This document shows positions 54,065 to 64,000 of a stretch of DNA of 64,000 nucleotides, one piece after another (positions within the stretch are counted from its first letter, which is position 1; every line of letters begins with the position of its first letter). The notes under the pieces are model-generated. The model saw nothing but the letters and a program-made list of their open reading frames with translations, was not told the origin of the DNA and did not search any database. The position numbers were made by a program, and so were the translations under genes. The stretch lies in the NCBI RefSeq assembly GCF_039555335.1, contig NC_092635.1, positions 68,794,058 to 68,858,057 of the forward strand, in the 5' to 3' direction. Source of the DNA: Amphiura filiformis. Taxonomy: Eukaryota > Echinodermata > Ophiuroidea > Amphilepidida > Amphiuridae.

Positions 54065-55480
54065 GCATTGAAATGACAAGGCGTTGTCAAATCGGGCGGA
54101 AAACTCTTTCACCTGATTGGTTAATTGGGATGGGGGATACAACCTGCCAATCAATCAATTAGAATGTGACAAAGACCAATCACAACTACTCCTTCGGAAG
54201 GAACATTGCGATTTCAATGACTAAGCTATTATCCCACGCCCTCAATTTGTCTCGAATTTCTACTTTTTGCATAATTGTAATAAATGCCAAATGGTGTACT
54301 AAAATACCATGTGAAAAAAAAGATGTCTGAAGTGCTTTAATTACAGTAAAATTTTAAGTTTTTATAATAAATCCGGAGATCTCTGGTTTTTATTCCGAGT
54401 TCACCGATCGAGTGATGGCTGACCACATAACCACGTATTGAATATTATAGGAAATTATAGGAAGTTGTTTTGTGTTTTATATGGTTTAATTGCCTTCTCT
54501 CTAAACTAAAACTGTCTCGCTCCGTCGTTTTTATACTTCCTGGTCATGTGGCACATTTTCCTTCTGGTGAGCTTCTTTCTCAAAAAATGTATTTTGATGA
54601 ATGGATGAAGCTCGGAAAGCGAGTTTGGTCCCCGGGTCCGGGGGATCTCTTGTATTTCAACTTGTATATCTAGTAGCCCTCTTTTTTTGTAAAATCACAC
54701 CCAAAACAAGTAATAACTGCTTGCTTGCGATACCATCAAAAATCATTGTCATTTGAGCAATCATACAATACCTTCAGGGTACCTTACTTTGGGGCACCTT
54801 AATACATGATATTTTTTGGTTTTTGCTCTCAAAAGCCGGCTGGCTGGCTGATACCCGAAGCCGGAATGTAAATTTATTTACGTAAACTACATTATATGAA
54901 CTGTTTTGCATTATTTGGATACTCTAAACAAGAGCCTTCTTTTCCTTGTTTGACCAAAATACGACCCTTTTTGGAACCACTTCAGTATAAACAAAAAAAC
55001 TAACGTAATTGGAAGTAAGAACATTTAATTAAACGAGTATTTGGTGATTCTAGCATCCTCTTTTTATGACACTTTCAGTCAATATCCACAAAAAACCTTA
55101 TTCTCCAAATTTCAGTTGATTCCGATTTTGCGTTTGCGAGCTACGCACGATTATGTGTATTGTACTGCTACATAGGTCGCTGTGTTGTAATTTCGTTCTG
55201 GTTAACCAAAACATGTTTCAAATTTGACGATATTTTTGCTGAACTGATTAATCTGCAAGAATTTTTCTGTACATAAACAATATGTATATAGCCAGGGGTT
55301 TCCATAACTTTTTCTGAGAAAAGCGGGGCATGAGGCTGTGGATCACGAAATCATAGTGCCCTGATAATCAACAAAATACCATTTGCGGAACCGGATTAAC
55401 GAAAAAGGCCCACTTTAATATTCGCCATCAGATATGGACCAACAATAGCCTAAAAGTTGAATGGTCTTCAAGATCTAAGC
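54065..55480. other. Gene-free, about 1.4 kb
   Basis: A 67-codon frame at 54470-54673 has no recognisable features. Confidence 0.5.
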
Positions 55481-55485
55481 ACTTT

Positions 55486-55822
55486 AGGGCACGGTGGCTC
55501 AGTGGTTACGGCCTTGGACTCATAATCTGAGAGCTTGCTCGACATGCGTGGGTTCGAGTCCCCTTCCCACCACCGTGTTGCGCCCTTGGGCAAGGCGCTT
55601 TGCCTCGCTTGCCTCACCCCACCCAGGTGCAATTTGAAGCGAAGCTGTTAGGGGTAGTCACGGTCGTTGTACTGATGAACCCTTCGCCATTTATCATGTT
55701 TATAGGCTGCAAACGTGGTTCTGACATATTCTAATGACGGCGGAATAAATGTAAAGCGCTTTGAGGCTGTTTACGGCATAAAGCGCTATATCTACATTTT
55801 ATTTATCTACATTTATTTATAT
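55486..55822 (+). mobile_element. tRNA-derived SINE, near full length
   Basis: tRNA-like head with A box (GGTGGCTCAGTGGTTACGG) and B box (GGGTTCGAGTCCCC) at class-II-like spacing, then the core GTGTTGCGCCCTTGGGCAAG, GCGCTTTGCCTC. The tail has AAGCGCTTTGAGG..AAAGCGCTATA and a TTTA-rich end. The GCCCTTG(G)GCAAGG core is typical of animal tRNA-SINEs. Shares its core with 22757-22945. Confidence 0.88.
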
Positions 55823-55824
55823 AA

Positions 55825-55955
55825 AAACTTGATTCAATGAAAAAACTAGGTTGATTAAATATGTCGTACATTGTATCACTTCTGTAGCAGTGAGTTCATA
55901 TATTTCATGAACATAAACCAAGGATATGTCTCATGCTGCATAAATTACTATAGGA
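55825..55955. other. Spacer
   Basis: No feature seen. Confidence 0.4.
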
Positions 55956-55959
55956 ATGC

Positions 55960-56148
55960 ATGCGCGTATTTTGGGTGGGCTTTGGGGCGCCAGCCCACCG
56001 GGGTCAAAACAGGGGGCGGCCAAAACGAAGGGGCGGCGGGAAGAAGAAGGGGCGGCAAAATGAATTATTAAAGAAAAAAGGGCGGCAAATGTGAAAAAAT
56101 TGTACTATACATCAAAATGTGTTGCTTTTGGGGCGGTAGCGCCTATAA

Positions 56149-56183
<35 letters not shown>

Positions 56184-56312
56184 GCTCTTCACTTTTTAAA
56201 ACGACCGTAAAAAAAATTGAGGCAATCTTTTCGGGCTGTTGAGGAAGGGGCGGCAAAATTGGATTTTCTTCAGCCCCCCCCGGGGAAGGGGCGGCCACGG
56301 TACGCCACTGGG
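55960..56312. repeat. Dispersed repeat family 7, copy 2 (inverted)
   Basis: Mirror image of 31565-31945: CATGCGCGTATTTTGGGTGG, repeated GGGGCGGC, a 32-base T run at 56151-56182, and GAAGGGGCGGC..CCCCCCCGGGG. The right edge reads ACGGTACGCCACTG, like the CAGTGGCGTA ends of hAT-type MITEs. Confidence 0.85.
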
Positions 56313-56314
56313 AA

Positions 56315-56940
56315 TGTGATTTTTGCATGTCCCCCAAAAATGCATGTTTAAATAGGTATGCACTCCCGACTCCAGAAAAATACAGCACAAATATTTTGGA
56401 ATCAAAAAAATATATTATCCTCTTTTGCCAATGATAAAACATAGCTAGATCGTAATTTTTTAATTAGTTCTAACTGGCAATAAAAGCCAAATGTTAATAT
56501 TTGTGCAATTTGAGAGAATATGGGCCAAAAACACTAAATGAAATTTTGCATGTTTTCTAACAATTGGAGTCACAAAATTCTAAGACTTGGCACAAGTGCA
56601 TTCAAATTTTTGAGTATAATTTTAATATTTTATGTTATTTTTGACGATTGATTATCAAAAAGATTAGAAAATGTGTTTTCCAAAAATTAGAATGCATAAC
56701 TTGAAATAAGTCTGTGGGATTTGATTGTCATGTCACAGCCTATGAAAAACACCTTAAAAACGCATGTTTTGGCCCTCATTTCGACAAATTGAACTTTGAG
56801 TTTTGACTTTCATTTCCAGTAAACTAATTAAAGGATTAAGATTAGCTATATTTCATTTTGCAAAACAGAATAATATTTTTTATCTAATTTTATTATCACT
56901 GCCGCCCAACCCACCCCTGTATGTAGGGCGGGGGGTGTGT
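56315..56940. other. No gene seen
   Basis: AT-rich spacer. Confidence 0.45.
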
Positions 56941-56954
56941 GTATGCGGAATTCT

Positions 56955-57195
56955 GTTTGCGGATGTGCCGCGCAGACTTTCGGATGCTGACTTTACTTTT
57001 TGCTGTTTTAGCTACCCAACAGTATCACAAAAAACACCCAAAAAGCACCCAAATTTGCCTTAATTGGGCGCTTTTCAGGACAATTTTGCCCAAATGTGCC
57101 CAATTAGGCGCATTTATCGCCACTAAAAATCCTTGAAAAGGTATCCCCAAAACGGTGGCACATACCCGTATACCTCAACCATGGAGAAACCCCCG
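56955..57195. repeat. Dispersed repeat family 8, copy 2
   Basis: Same order of blocks as 31078-31345, same orientation, with small deletions. Confidence 0.8.
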
Positions 57196-57403
57196 GGCCA
57201 ACCATAATCCTATATATCCCTGACCCTATAATCTCTTAATTCTGACCCTAATCCTAACCCTAACGCTAAGCTCACCAACTCTTATCATAACACTAATCTT
57301 TTGTGGTATTTAAAAAAAATAATAGTACAATGCAAGATAGAAACTTTTACCTGAATTGTTTAACGAGAACGTTTTGTGAGTTTTCAAAATTCGTTATTCT
57401 TGC

Positions 57404-57780
57404 ATAGCACCGGGGGGGGGGCACTCGAATATGAAAGTGACGTACCTGTGCCCACGGGCGTACGCAACTAGGGGTCTATCAGTGTAAAAATGTTCAGAAA
57501 AAAGGGGGTCATTCGGTGTTGGCAATGTCAAAAATGGGCTGATTTTGTATGGGGGCGCCCAAAATTGTACATCATTAACAATCAAAAATAGCTTTTTACC
57601 CAATTTTACAGTACAAAATTTACAAAACTCATTTATTTTTTTCAAAATGCGCGCGAAGCACGCCGAAATTTCAATTTTAAGGACTAATTGTTCAAAAAAG
57701 GGGTCATTCAGTGTCATTGGGTGTAGGATTTGCCAAAAATAACGGGGTCATTTCATGGGCACATGACGTATGTCAGCATA
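57404..57780. mobile_element. MITE-like repeat with GTGCCCA..TGGGCAC inner ends
   Basis: GCATAGCACCGGGGGGG, GTGACGTACCTGTGCCCA at the left is paired with TGGGCACATGACGTATGTC, GCATAGCAC at the right. A degenerate GGGGGTCATTC(G/A)GTG motif recurs inside (57505, 57705). Confidence 0.55.
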
Positions 57781-57784
57781 GCAC

Positions 57785-58685
57785 TGTGTAGAAATAATCG
57801 AATGCGCTGAGTCTTATCTTAAATCTTTATTAATACATTGTCTGTGATTGTGGTTAGAAAAAGGAAAAGAAGGAACTTCAAGGAAGTTATTGGAATCATA
57901 ATACCACTCGCCGATCTAAACACATATATATGCCTATACAACCGGGAAATGCCCTTTAATATAGGAATATACCAGCTTATACCACTACCGTTGGTCTTAC
58001 CGTCGGTCACCCCAAGTATAGGCGAAACTGCACGTAGACAACAGAACCAAGAGACTGTCACGGTTTCCTTAACAACAGGCACCCCCGGGCAGGCACCATT
58101 CCAAAATCCCCTGGACAGTGGCGGCGGCGTCGCGTAAGCATTAAAGCCATATTATAACATTTCTGTAAAAAATAGATTAGTATTTATTTTCCATAAAATG
58201 TTAGCTTTTACTGTCAGATATGTCCCCTTTAAATTTTGAGCCGAACTAGTGAGGTAAAGCATAGAAAATTGGAATTTACTACTAGCGCCCATGCATGTTA
58301 CTCCCGCGGTTGTAATACGGTACGATCCTCGTGGTGTGTGTATGTGTATCCCGCGCGCCGTGTATGTACTGTGCATACGTGTTCGACTAATATTTCCATC
58401 GTAATAATAAAACGCCGGTTCCAACGTTTTATTCAAAATCTCGGATTTTGACAAAACTACAGCACCTAAAAAGTCTTGATTTTTGCTGAGTATCTTTATT
58501 GACTAAAGTACATTACAATCGTGTAAAAACCAGAATGTAAATTTTTTTTTGAGGGCGTTCTCCTCAGCAAATGATATGCATGGCTTTAACATTGTACAAT
58601 TTCAGACTATTTTAGCTTTAACTGAAGGTGAAATTCGGTATTTGATGGGCCACAAGTTTCCAATTTTACCCTATTTTTGGCCCAA
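57785..58685. other. No gene supported
   Basis: Overlapping frames of 64-100 codons on both strands at 57819-58454 show no family resemblance. Confidence 0.45.
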
Positions 58686-58689
58686 AAGA

Positions 58690-59765
58690 TGCACAGAGCA
58701 GCAGATGACTACTTCATCAACATCGATATCAGTAGATAGATAACTTCCTCAATACCATTGTGTACTGCAGAAGCTATCAACTGCTGATATCGGTATTGAT
58801 GAAGTAGCCATACTTCTGATATTGGTGTTGATGAAGAAACCATGTACTCCTGACATTGACAAAATATTTTTATCTAGTACCGACATTTTATTTATGAAAT
58901 TGTTATCTGCTGATATTGATGTTGATGATATAATTACCTTCTGCTGATATTGTCGTCGAAGAAGTATTCGTCTACTGCTGATATTGGTGTTGATGAAATA
59001 GTCATCTAGTGCTGATATGTGAAAACGATTTCTATTTTTTTTCAATCCTTCTTTGTTCTTAACTTGTGATGTTGAAGTCACATGTACAAATAAGAGTTCT
59101 AAATTTCCATATTTTTTGTCTACAAAACTCATAAATTAAAATTGTCACCATGTGATGGGTTTCACAGATCACATCACTTATTGTAGTTAATAGCTATCTA
59201 CTGCTGATATTGGTGTTGATGAAGTAGTACTGCCGATATTGGTGTTGAAGAAGAACCCAGCTAACTGCTGATATGGGTTTTGATAAAATAGTCATATACT
59301 GCTGACATTGGTGTTCATGATCTGAAGAAGTTAGCTACTACTGATATTGATGAAATGGTTATCTTTTGGTGATATTGCTGGTGATGAAGTAGTCATCTAC
59401 TGCAGACATTGGTGTTCTCTACATCTACTGCTGAAGTGCTGATATTAGTATTGAAATAAAAAGTTATCTTCTGCTGATATTGGTGCTGATGAAGTAGTCA
59501 TCTACTGCTGATGAAGTAGTCATCTACTGCTGACATTGGTATTGATGGAATAATAACCCTTCTGCTGATATTGGTGTTGATGAAGTAGTCATCTACTGCT
59601 GACATTGGAACCAATGAAGAACTCGTCTTCGTCTGATATTGGCATTGATGAAATAGTCATCTACCACTAGCACTGACCATGTCTACTGCTGATATTGGTG
59701 CTGATGAAGTAGTCATCTTTTGCTGATATTGATGAAATTGTTATCTTGTGTTGATAAAGTAGGAA
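58690..59765. repeat. Minisatellite CTGCTGATATTGGTGTTGAT, 33-36-bp unit
   Basis: More than 20 diverged units, the first few inverted (58698-58735 reads ACTTCATCAACATCGATATC). One phase of the consensus unit reads TADIGVDEVVIY, a 12-residue periodic peptide, but frameshifts and stops interrupt it. Confidence 0.9.
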
Positions 59766-59942
59766 ACTGGACTCATGACAGTGATTTTAATCATCGGGTA
59801 CATGACGATATTTTACGAATGATAATGGTATTATGAGCTATACTTTATCAATTCAAAAACAAATATAATCAGCAAAAGATTTGATCAATCAGCAGTAGAT
59901 ACCTTCAATGTCAATATCAGCTGAGCCTGATAGCTTCTTTAG

Positions 59943-60220
59943 CAGTGGCGTAACTAGCGGGGGGCAGAGGGGGGCAACGTGCCCCGGACGCCACCCTTAG
60001 GGGGCGCCAAATTGACCAATTCAGCATCGATTCTGCGCCCCTCCAGGCGATGAAAGTCATAATTTCAGCACAAAATCAATTAAAAGAACATTTTAAGACC
60101 GATATTCAACTTATAGTAACCAAAATTAATTAGTGATAGGCCTTATTTGTCCAAAATTGTTTCAAGAATGGGGAGGGGGGCATTATGTATCCTTGGCCAC
60201 AACCTCTAGCTACGCCACTG
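59943..60220. mobile_element. hAT-type MITE with CAGTGGCGTAACTAG ends
   Basis: The ends CAGTGGCGTAACTAG and CTAGCTACGCCACTG are inverted. Interior is G-rich at the left and holds no transposase. No clear 8-bp flank duplication. Confidence 0.8.
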
Positions 60221-60308
60221 CCCGCGTCCAAGATATTCTTGGGTGGGGGGTAGGGGCGCCAATTTAATAAAATAATCGTCACAACAATACCAGAAATAAA
60301 AGAGTTTA

Positions 60309-61368
60309 CAGGCTGAGTCAAAAAGAAGTAAACTCATGTTTGAGGGGCTGTAACTCAAGATGTGCAAGGAATCTGCTAAAAATGAAAATACCACTGGAAA
60401 GAGCAAATTCTACACGTCTAGATAAAAAAGAATTGTTGCAATTGCAGACAGCAAACTCGAGTTATACTCATTTGAATACAACCACCCATTTTTGTAGCTG
60501 CACACGGTTTCACTTCCCAAGTAGGGGCATACCTGTTATATTGATTGGTAAGGCGCGATATTCAAATGCAAATAAAGTTCTGTGGCAGGTGTGGTTTCGA
60601 TCAATAATTCCTACATGTTAAAGGGCTCTTTTCAATATGAATTTTACCTCATTGCACTACATTATAATAAAACGGGCCAAATGACAACATGGCACCACAA
60701 TTTACCGCACGGGAGCGCACGTTTCTGTCGACGAAGTATCATGAAACTAAGAGTCCCACTGAAGTTCAGCGTCTTTTTCGTCTCCAGTTTCCTACAGCTA
60801 ACCGGGTTTCATGTAAGGTAGCAGTATATAAAAATGTGAACAAGCTCAATGTGCATGGGACACTAAGGAACAGACAGCCGGAAGCTTCAGGCAGACCACG
60901 AACTGCTAGATCACAAGTGACCATTGCTAGAGTTAGACATGCGTTACAGCAAGACCAAAGATCAGCTCAATCCTTTACCCAACATTCCCCAATCAAGCTT
61001 CTGCTGGATCGTTCGTAAAGACTTGAATTGGTATCCCTACAAACTATAGTACCGTAATGGACTTTGTTGAATATTAATTAAAAGCAAAAGTTGTCTTTTA
61101 AACAATAAATCCTGTTAGCACTTTGCTGATTCGTCGAGATTGAAATGCATGGATGAAAATCAATCAGCCGTGTGCAGCTACAAAAATGGGTGGTTGTATT
61201 CAAATGAGTATAACTTTAGTTTGCTGTGAGCAATTTCAACAATTCTTGTTTTTATTTAGACGTATAAAATTTGCTCTTTCCAGTGGTATTTTTATTTTTA
61301 GCAGATTCTTTGCAGATCTTGAGTTGCAGCCCCTCAAACATGAGTTTACTTCTTTTTGACTCAGCCTG
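60309..61368 (+). mobile_element. Internally deleted Tc1/mariner-type element, about 200-bp inverted ends
   Basis: The ends CAGGCTGAGTCAAAAAGAAG and CTTCTTTTTGACTCAGCCTG are flanked by TA (60307-60308, 61369-61370). The inverted arms run for about 199 bp (60309-60507 and 61168-61368). The element keeps only the N-terminal part of a transposase (60689-61018). Confidence 0.92.
60689..61018 (+). pseudogene. Truncated transposase, DNA-binding HTH region only
   Basis: ATG at 60689; 109 codons reading MAPQFTARERTFLSTKYHET, SPTEVQRLFRLQFPTAN, then NVNKLNVHGTLRNRQPEASG, RPRTARSQVTIARVRHAL. This is the paired helix-turn-helix plus GRPRT AT-hook-like linker at the start of IS630/Tc1/mariner-related transposases (the (F)T..E..F(M)...Y.E..SPTEV.R.F...FP form). 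A frameshift near 60990 hides a continuation (SFCWIVRKDLNWYPYK), which also fits the family and ends in a stop. The DDE/D catalytic domain is missing. It could still bind the inverted ends. Confidence 0.8.
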
Positions 61369-61374
61369 TATATC

Positions 61375-62325
61375 TACAAGATTACAAGTCAATAAAACAC
61401 GCTTGCGATGTAATCACTGGTTGTATTTATTAAAATCTGTATGATGCCCATTATACAATTATTTTGTAGTTATACGAAACCTTATCAATATCAAATTAAT
61501 TTTGTCATTCAGCCGGCGGCTATTTGAGATATTTAATTTGTTTTTTTCTTTTGCAATATAAAAATATATATATTTATATAAAAATAGACTATAAAATATA
61601 TCCACTTGGGATATATTCGGAACAATAGTAGTAGCTTTGTGTGCATATAGTATAAGCTTATCTTCAATATGAAAAATATCAGCATTTATAAACATTTTAC
61701 ATTATTTTTAAGCGATATAGTCAGCAGGTATAGCCTATACTTTCATTCATACTAATTTCAAATGTTTGCCTATACAAATTGGACTCGATTAGCAAGTTTA
61801 AATAATTATTATTTTGTGTCATAAAAACAGCAGTTGGAAAATCGTCATATTGATTTTATTACTGGCCTCATTTACCTATACCGGACATCAAGAGGAACGA
61901 AAGATGCACGCTGCACATCTTCGAGGGTGCATATTAAAATTAATAATAATTTTCAACAGGTGTACACCGCCGCTTAAATGTTTGCTTTTGAGTTTTGATC
62001 GTTTGCAAAATCAAAATTAAATTATCTACTTTTCATAAATCGGACATACTTTAAAGCTCAAACAAACCTTTTGCAAACCATAAAAGGTTATAACATGAAA
62101 CGTATGGGCTACGCTAATGCTGTTCACTTTATCTCTCGAATAAATTAATAAGCTGATTGCAGAGCATCTGTAACTTTCAAGCAATTTGCATGCATTTGTG
62201 TGACTTTTGTACTTGACTTAACACGTCTTAACCGGCGGGATTGGTACCAGTGGTCACAGCCGACCACTCTATAGTATCCAATTCTAGCTCTGCCTTCGGT
62301 CGCCAATGCACCATCTACAGGCACC
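61375..62325. other. No gene seen
   Basis: AT-rich DNA with short chance frames. Confidence 0.45.
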
Positions 62326-62334
62326 ATTGTAAAT

Positions 62335-62760
62335 ATAGTGAGTTGTAGGTTGATTTACGATGACTATTTAAAACATGGTTAGTAGACGATATTAATACAC
62401 GTAGACGAATTCACACAGACATTTATAACAGTTCCAAGCCTCGGACAGCCAAACGGCCGTCTTTTATTTCCTTAGCAAGCCATGCTAATAGTATTCTTAC
62501 ACAGGTAGATAAATATTGCTCCGTACAAGAACTGACCAAGATCTGGGAAGAAAACTCCCCTTATATAGTTTTTGCCCGCATTCCTTTCCAGAACCTATTG
62601 TTCTGGTCAGGATGCGGGTGTGAATTGTCTTGGGGGCTTTTGGTATTATTAATGGTTTTTAAGGGAAAATACAATAGAAATGAGGATCATGTTTTGACAA
62701 CCCGATTGTGTTGTCCAAACATGATCGCAATAATTACAAAGGGGGATGAGGTAAGTCACA
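62335..62760 (-). mobile_element. LTR-like tract
   Basis: The minus strand has TATATAAGGGGAG (about 62560), an AATAAAAG 85-90 bp further on, and a 3' edge near 62330 followed by ATGGTGCC..TTGGCGACCGAAGG, which resembles a gypsy-type priming region. No gag-pol follows. A solo or truncated LTR is possible; the boundaries are guesses. Confidence 0.3.
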
Positions 62761-62763
62761 AGA

Positions 62764-62801
62764 CTGTGTTTGTATAACTGAACTCGTTTATACAAACACA
62801 G
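62764..62801. repeat. 14-bp perfect hairpin CTGTGTTTGTATAA
   Basis: Arms 62764-62777 and 62788-62801 with a 10-base loop. Confidence 0.85.
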
Positions 62802-62804
62802 CCT

Positions 62805-64000
62805 TGAGTAAACTAAAGAGAGTAATTAAATGGGGTAACTTCGGCAGGATAAGAGACATTATGTTTACTTTAACACTTAAAGATCCTGGCGATTGAGACT
62901 TAATGTCTGTTAAGTGATGGGTGTTGGTAGGTATTGTTGACATAAAACATGTTAACATATTAATAATATTTGGATAGTCACTCGTTATGGGATTAGGTAA
63001 TAATACTATTTTGGTAGGTTTGTACCTCTTACATTCACATCCCCTTGGAAAAGTAACGCTCCGCGTTATGAACTTGAACTGACAGTAGTGGATATCCACT
63101 ACTATAAGTTCGTTCGGTGGGAGGTGCCTTTGGGGGCATGAATGTAAGTAGATAAGTTTGGGATTGAACAACAAAAACAATGAATTTGAAATGGGCTGGG
63201 GTGGTACCGAGGAATGGAAAAGGTATAACATACTAGTACATATATACATATTTATACAATTATAATGAACAAGCATTTGTATGGACGTAACGAATTTGTC
63301 ATGTGGAATGAACAGAAAGAGGAATATGAACATGTAAATTCAAGTCAAATGTGAGGTAGTTTCGGTTATAGTTCTAGTACAATGTACATGTACCTCCTGT
63401 TCATTCCATTATACATACACGAAGATTATAAATAATATGAATGAAATTTACACAACATAAATAGTTGACTAGCTACACAAGTAATTTATGAATCATTTGG
63501 TTTTCATAACTTCAGTATTGCTTGGTACCTGTTTGTTGGCCCACAAGAGCATGTTTGCTCATTATGTGTATTGGCACGATGCGGGGACCTGAGACGGGTG
63601 CCAAGCCATTACTGATAAGTCGATTACTCTAGCAGTGTTTGCGCAAAACCTGTAAAATTCTAGTGTTTGTTTTGGTTTATCTTTGAATATACTAATATCA
63701 ACTTTTTGGTCGCTGGTAGTGGTAGTTTACACTAGGATGTGTAAACATGCTTATAAATATAATTGGTTTGTAATGGTTTTGCGATTCATGGCTAGGGTAT
63801 CTATTACTACAAAGAAAATACATAGATTTGTAATTAATGTGGTGGTGTTGTTTTAATGTTGTGTGTGATTTTGTGATTGAATATTATGACGCCATGATGC
63901 TGAGAATTTGGTTAATTAAATGATTTGGAAATGGGGATGCCTTAAGCGTCAAACTTTCCGTATCACCCTGTGGACCCAGTTTGACTGAGCGGCTTATCAC
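62805..64000. other. Right edge of window, no gene supported
   Basis: A 181-codon minus frame (62788-63333) is low in complexity, rich in Leu/Ile/Pro/His and matches nothing I know; it may be chance. Confidence 0.4.

Noticed and set aside
62788..63333. 181-codon minus-strand frame near the right edge
   Set aside because: Low-complexity composition, no motif, no splice or start support; could be chance or an unseen repeat.
1..64000. CRISPR arrays, operons or bacterial-type promoters
   Set aside because: Tandem repeats here lack unique spacers, and the spliced genes and repeat content are eukaryotic.

Overview
The window looks like ordinary repeat-rich nuclear DNA from a marine invertebrate, most likely a deuterostome such as an echinoderm or hemichordate. 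Evidence: spliced genes with GT..AG introns, an AT-rich background, dozens of short inverted-repeat elements, tRNA-derived SINEs, fragments of LINE, gypsy, hAT, Tigger and mariner elements, a TTAGGG interstitial telomere tract, and metazoan-style TIR-domain proteins. The over-used 8-mer TAGGCCTA also resembles what I recall of echinoderm DNA. The taxon is inference; nothing here fixes the species. There is no bacterial or viral gene organisation.

Only two substantial host-type genes are visible, and they are paralogues. One lies on the minus strand (24665-26451, the large exon of a spliced gene) and one on the plus strand (47602-49734, 710 aa, uninterrupted). Both encode a TPR solenoid followed by a C-terminal TIR domain. 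Their N-termini carry a GCHFTW/GCHLQW motif followed exactly 41 residues later by NLLGFIEY/NLQGYVAY, the layout of vertebrate IFIT proteins. They are therefore best described as IFIT-like TPR-TIR proteins, probably cytosolic innate-immune sensors or adaptors. They stand head to head, about 21 kb apart.

Layout. 0-4.5 kb: minus-strand remains of an integrase-core (DDE) protein, a non-LTR RT scrap, an L1-type ORF1 C-terminal domain, and a 161-bp tandem array made from one integrase-core segment. 5-9 kb: a MITE, a Tigger fragment, a LINE RT fragment. 9-12.3 kb: a possible OB-fold exon, two joined exons of a hAT-like (ZNF862-type) protein, and a 215-bp tandem repeat. 12-24.6 kb: gene-poor, with many foldback elements. 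24.6-26.5 kb: TPR-TIR gene 1. 26.5-47.4 kb: foldbacks, three tRNA-like sequences bracketing the telomeric tract, several satellites including a CG-rich alternating purine/pyrimidine minisatellite, and a LINE tail. 47.4-49.7 kb: an antisense gypsy RT fragment abutting TPR-TIR gene 2. 50-64 kb: palindromic tandem repeats, a nested foldback element, a SINE, an internally deleted mariner-type element with 200-bp inverted ends, and an LTR-like tract.

Nearly all other open frames are chance frames in repeats. The TPR-TIR pair is the biologically active part; the rest records transposition and tandem amplification around it.
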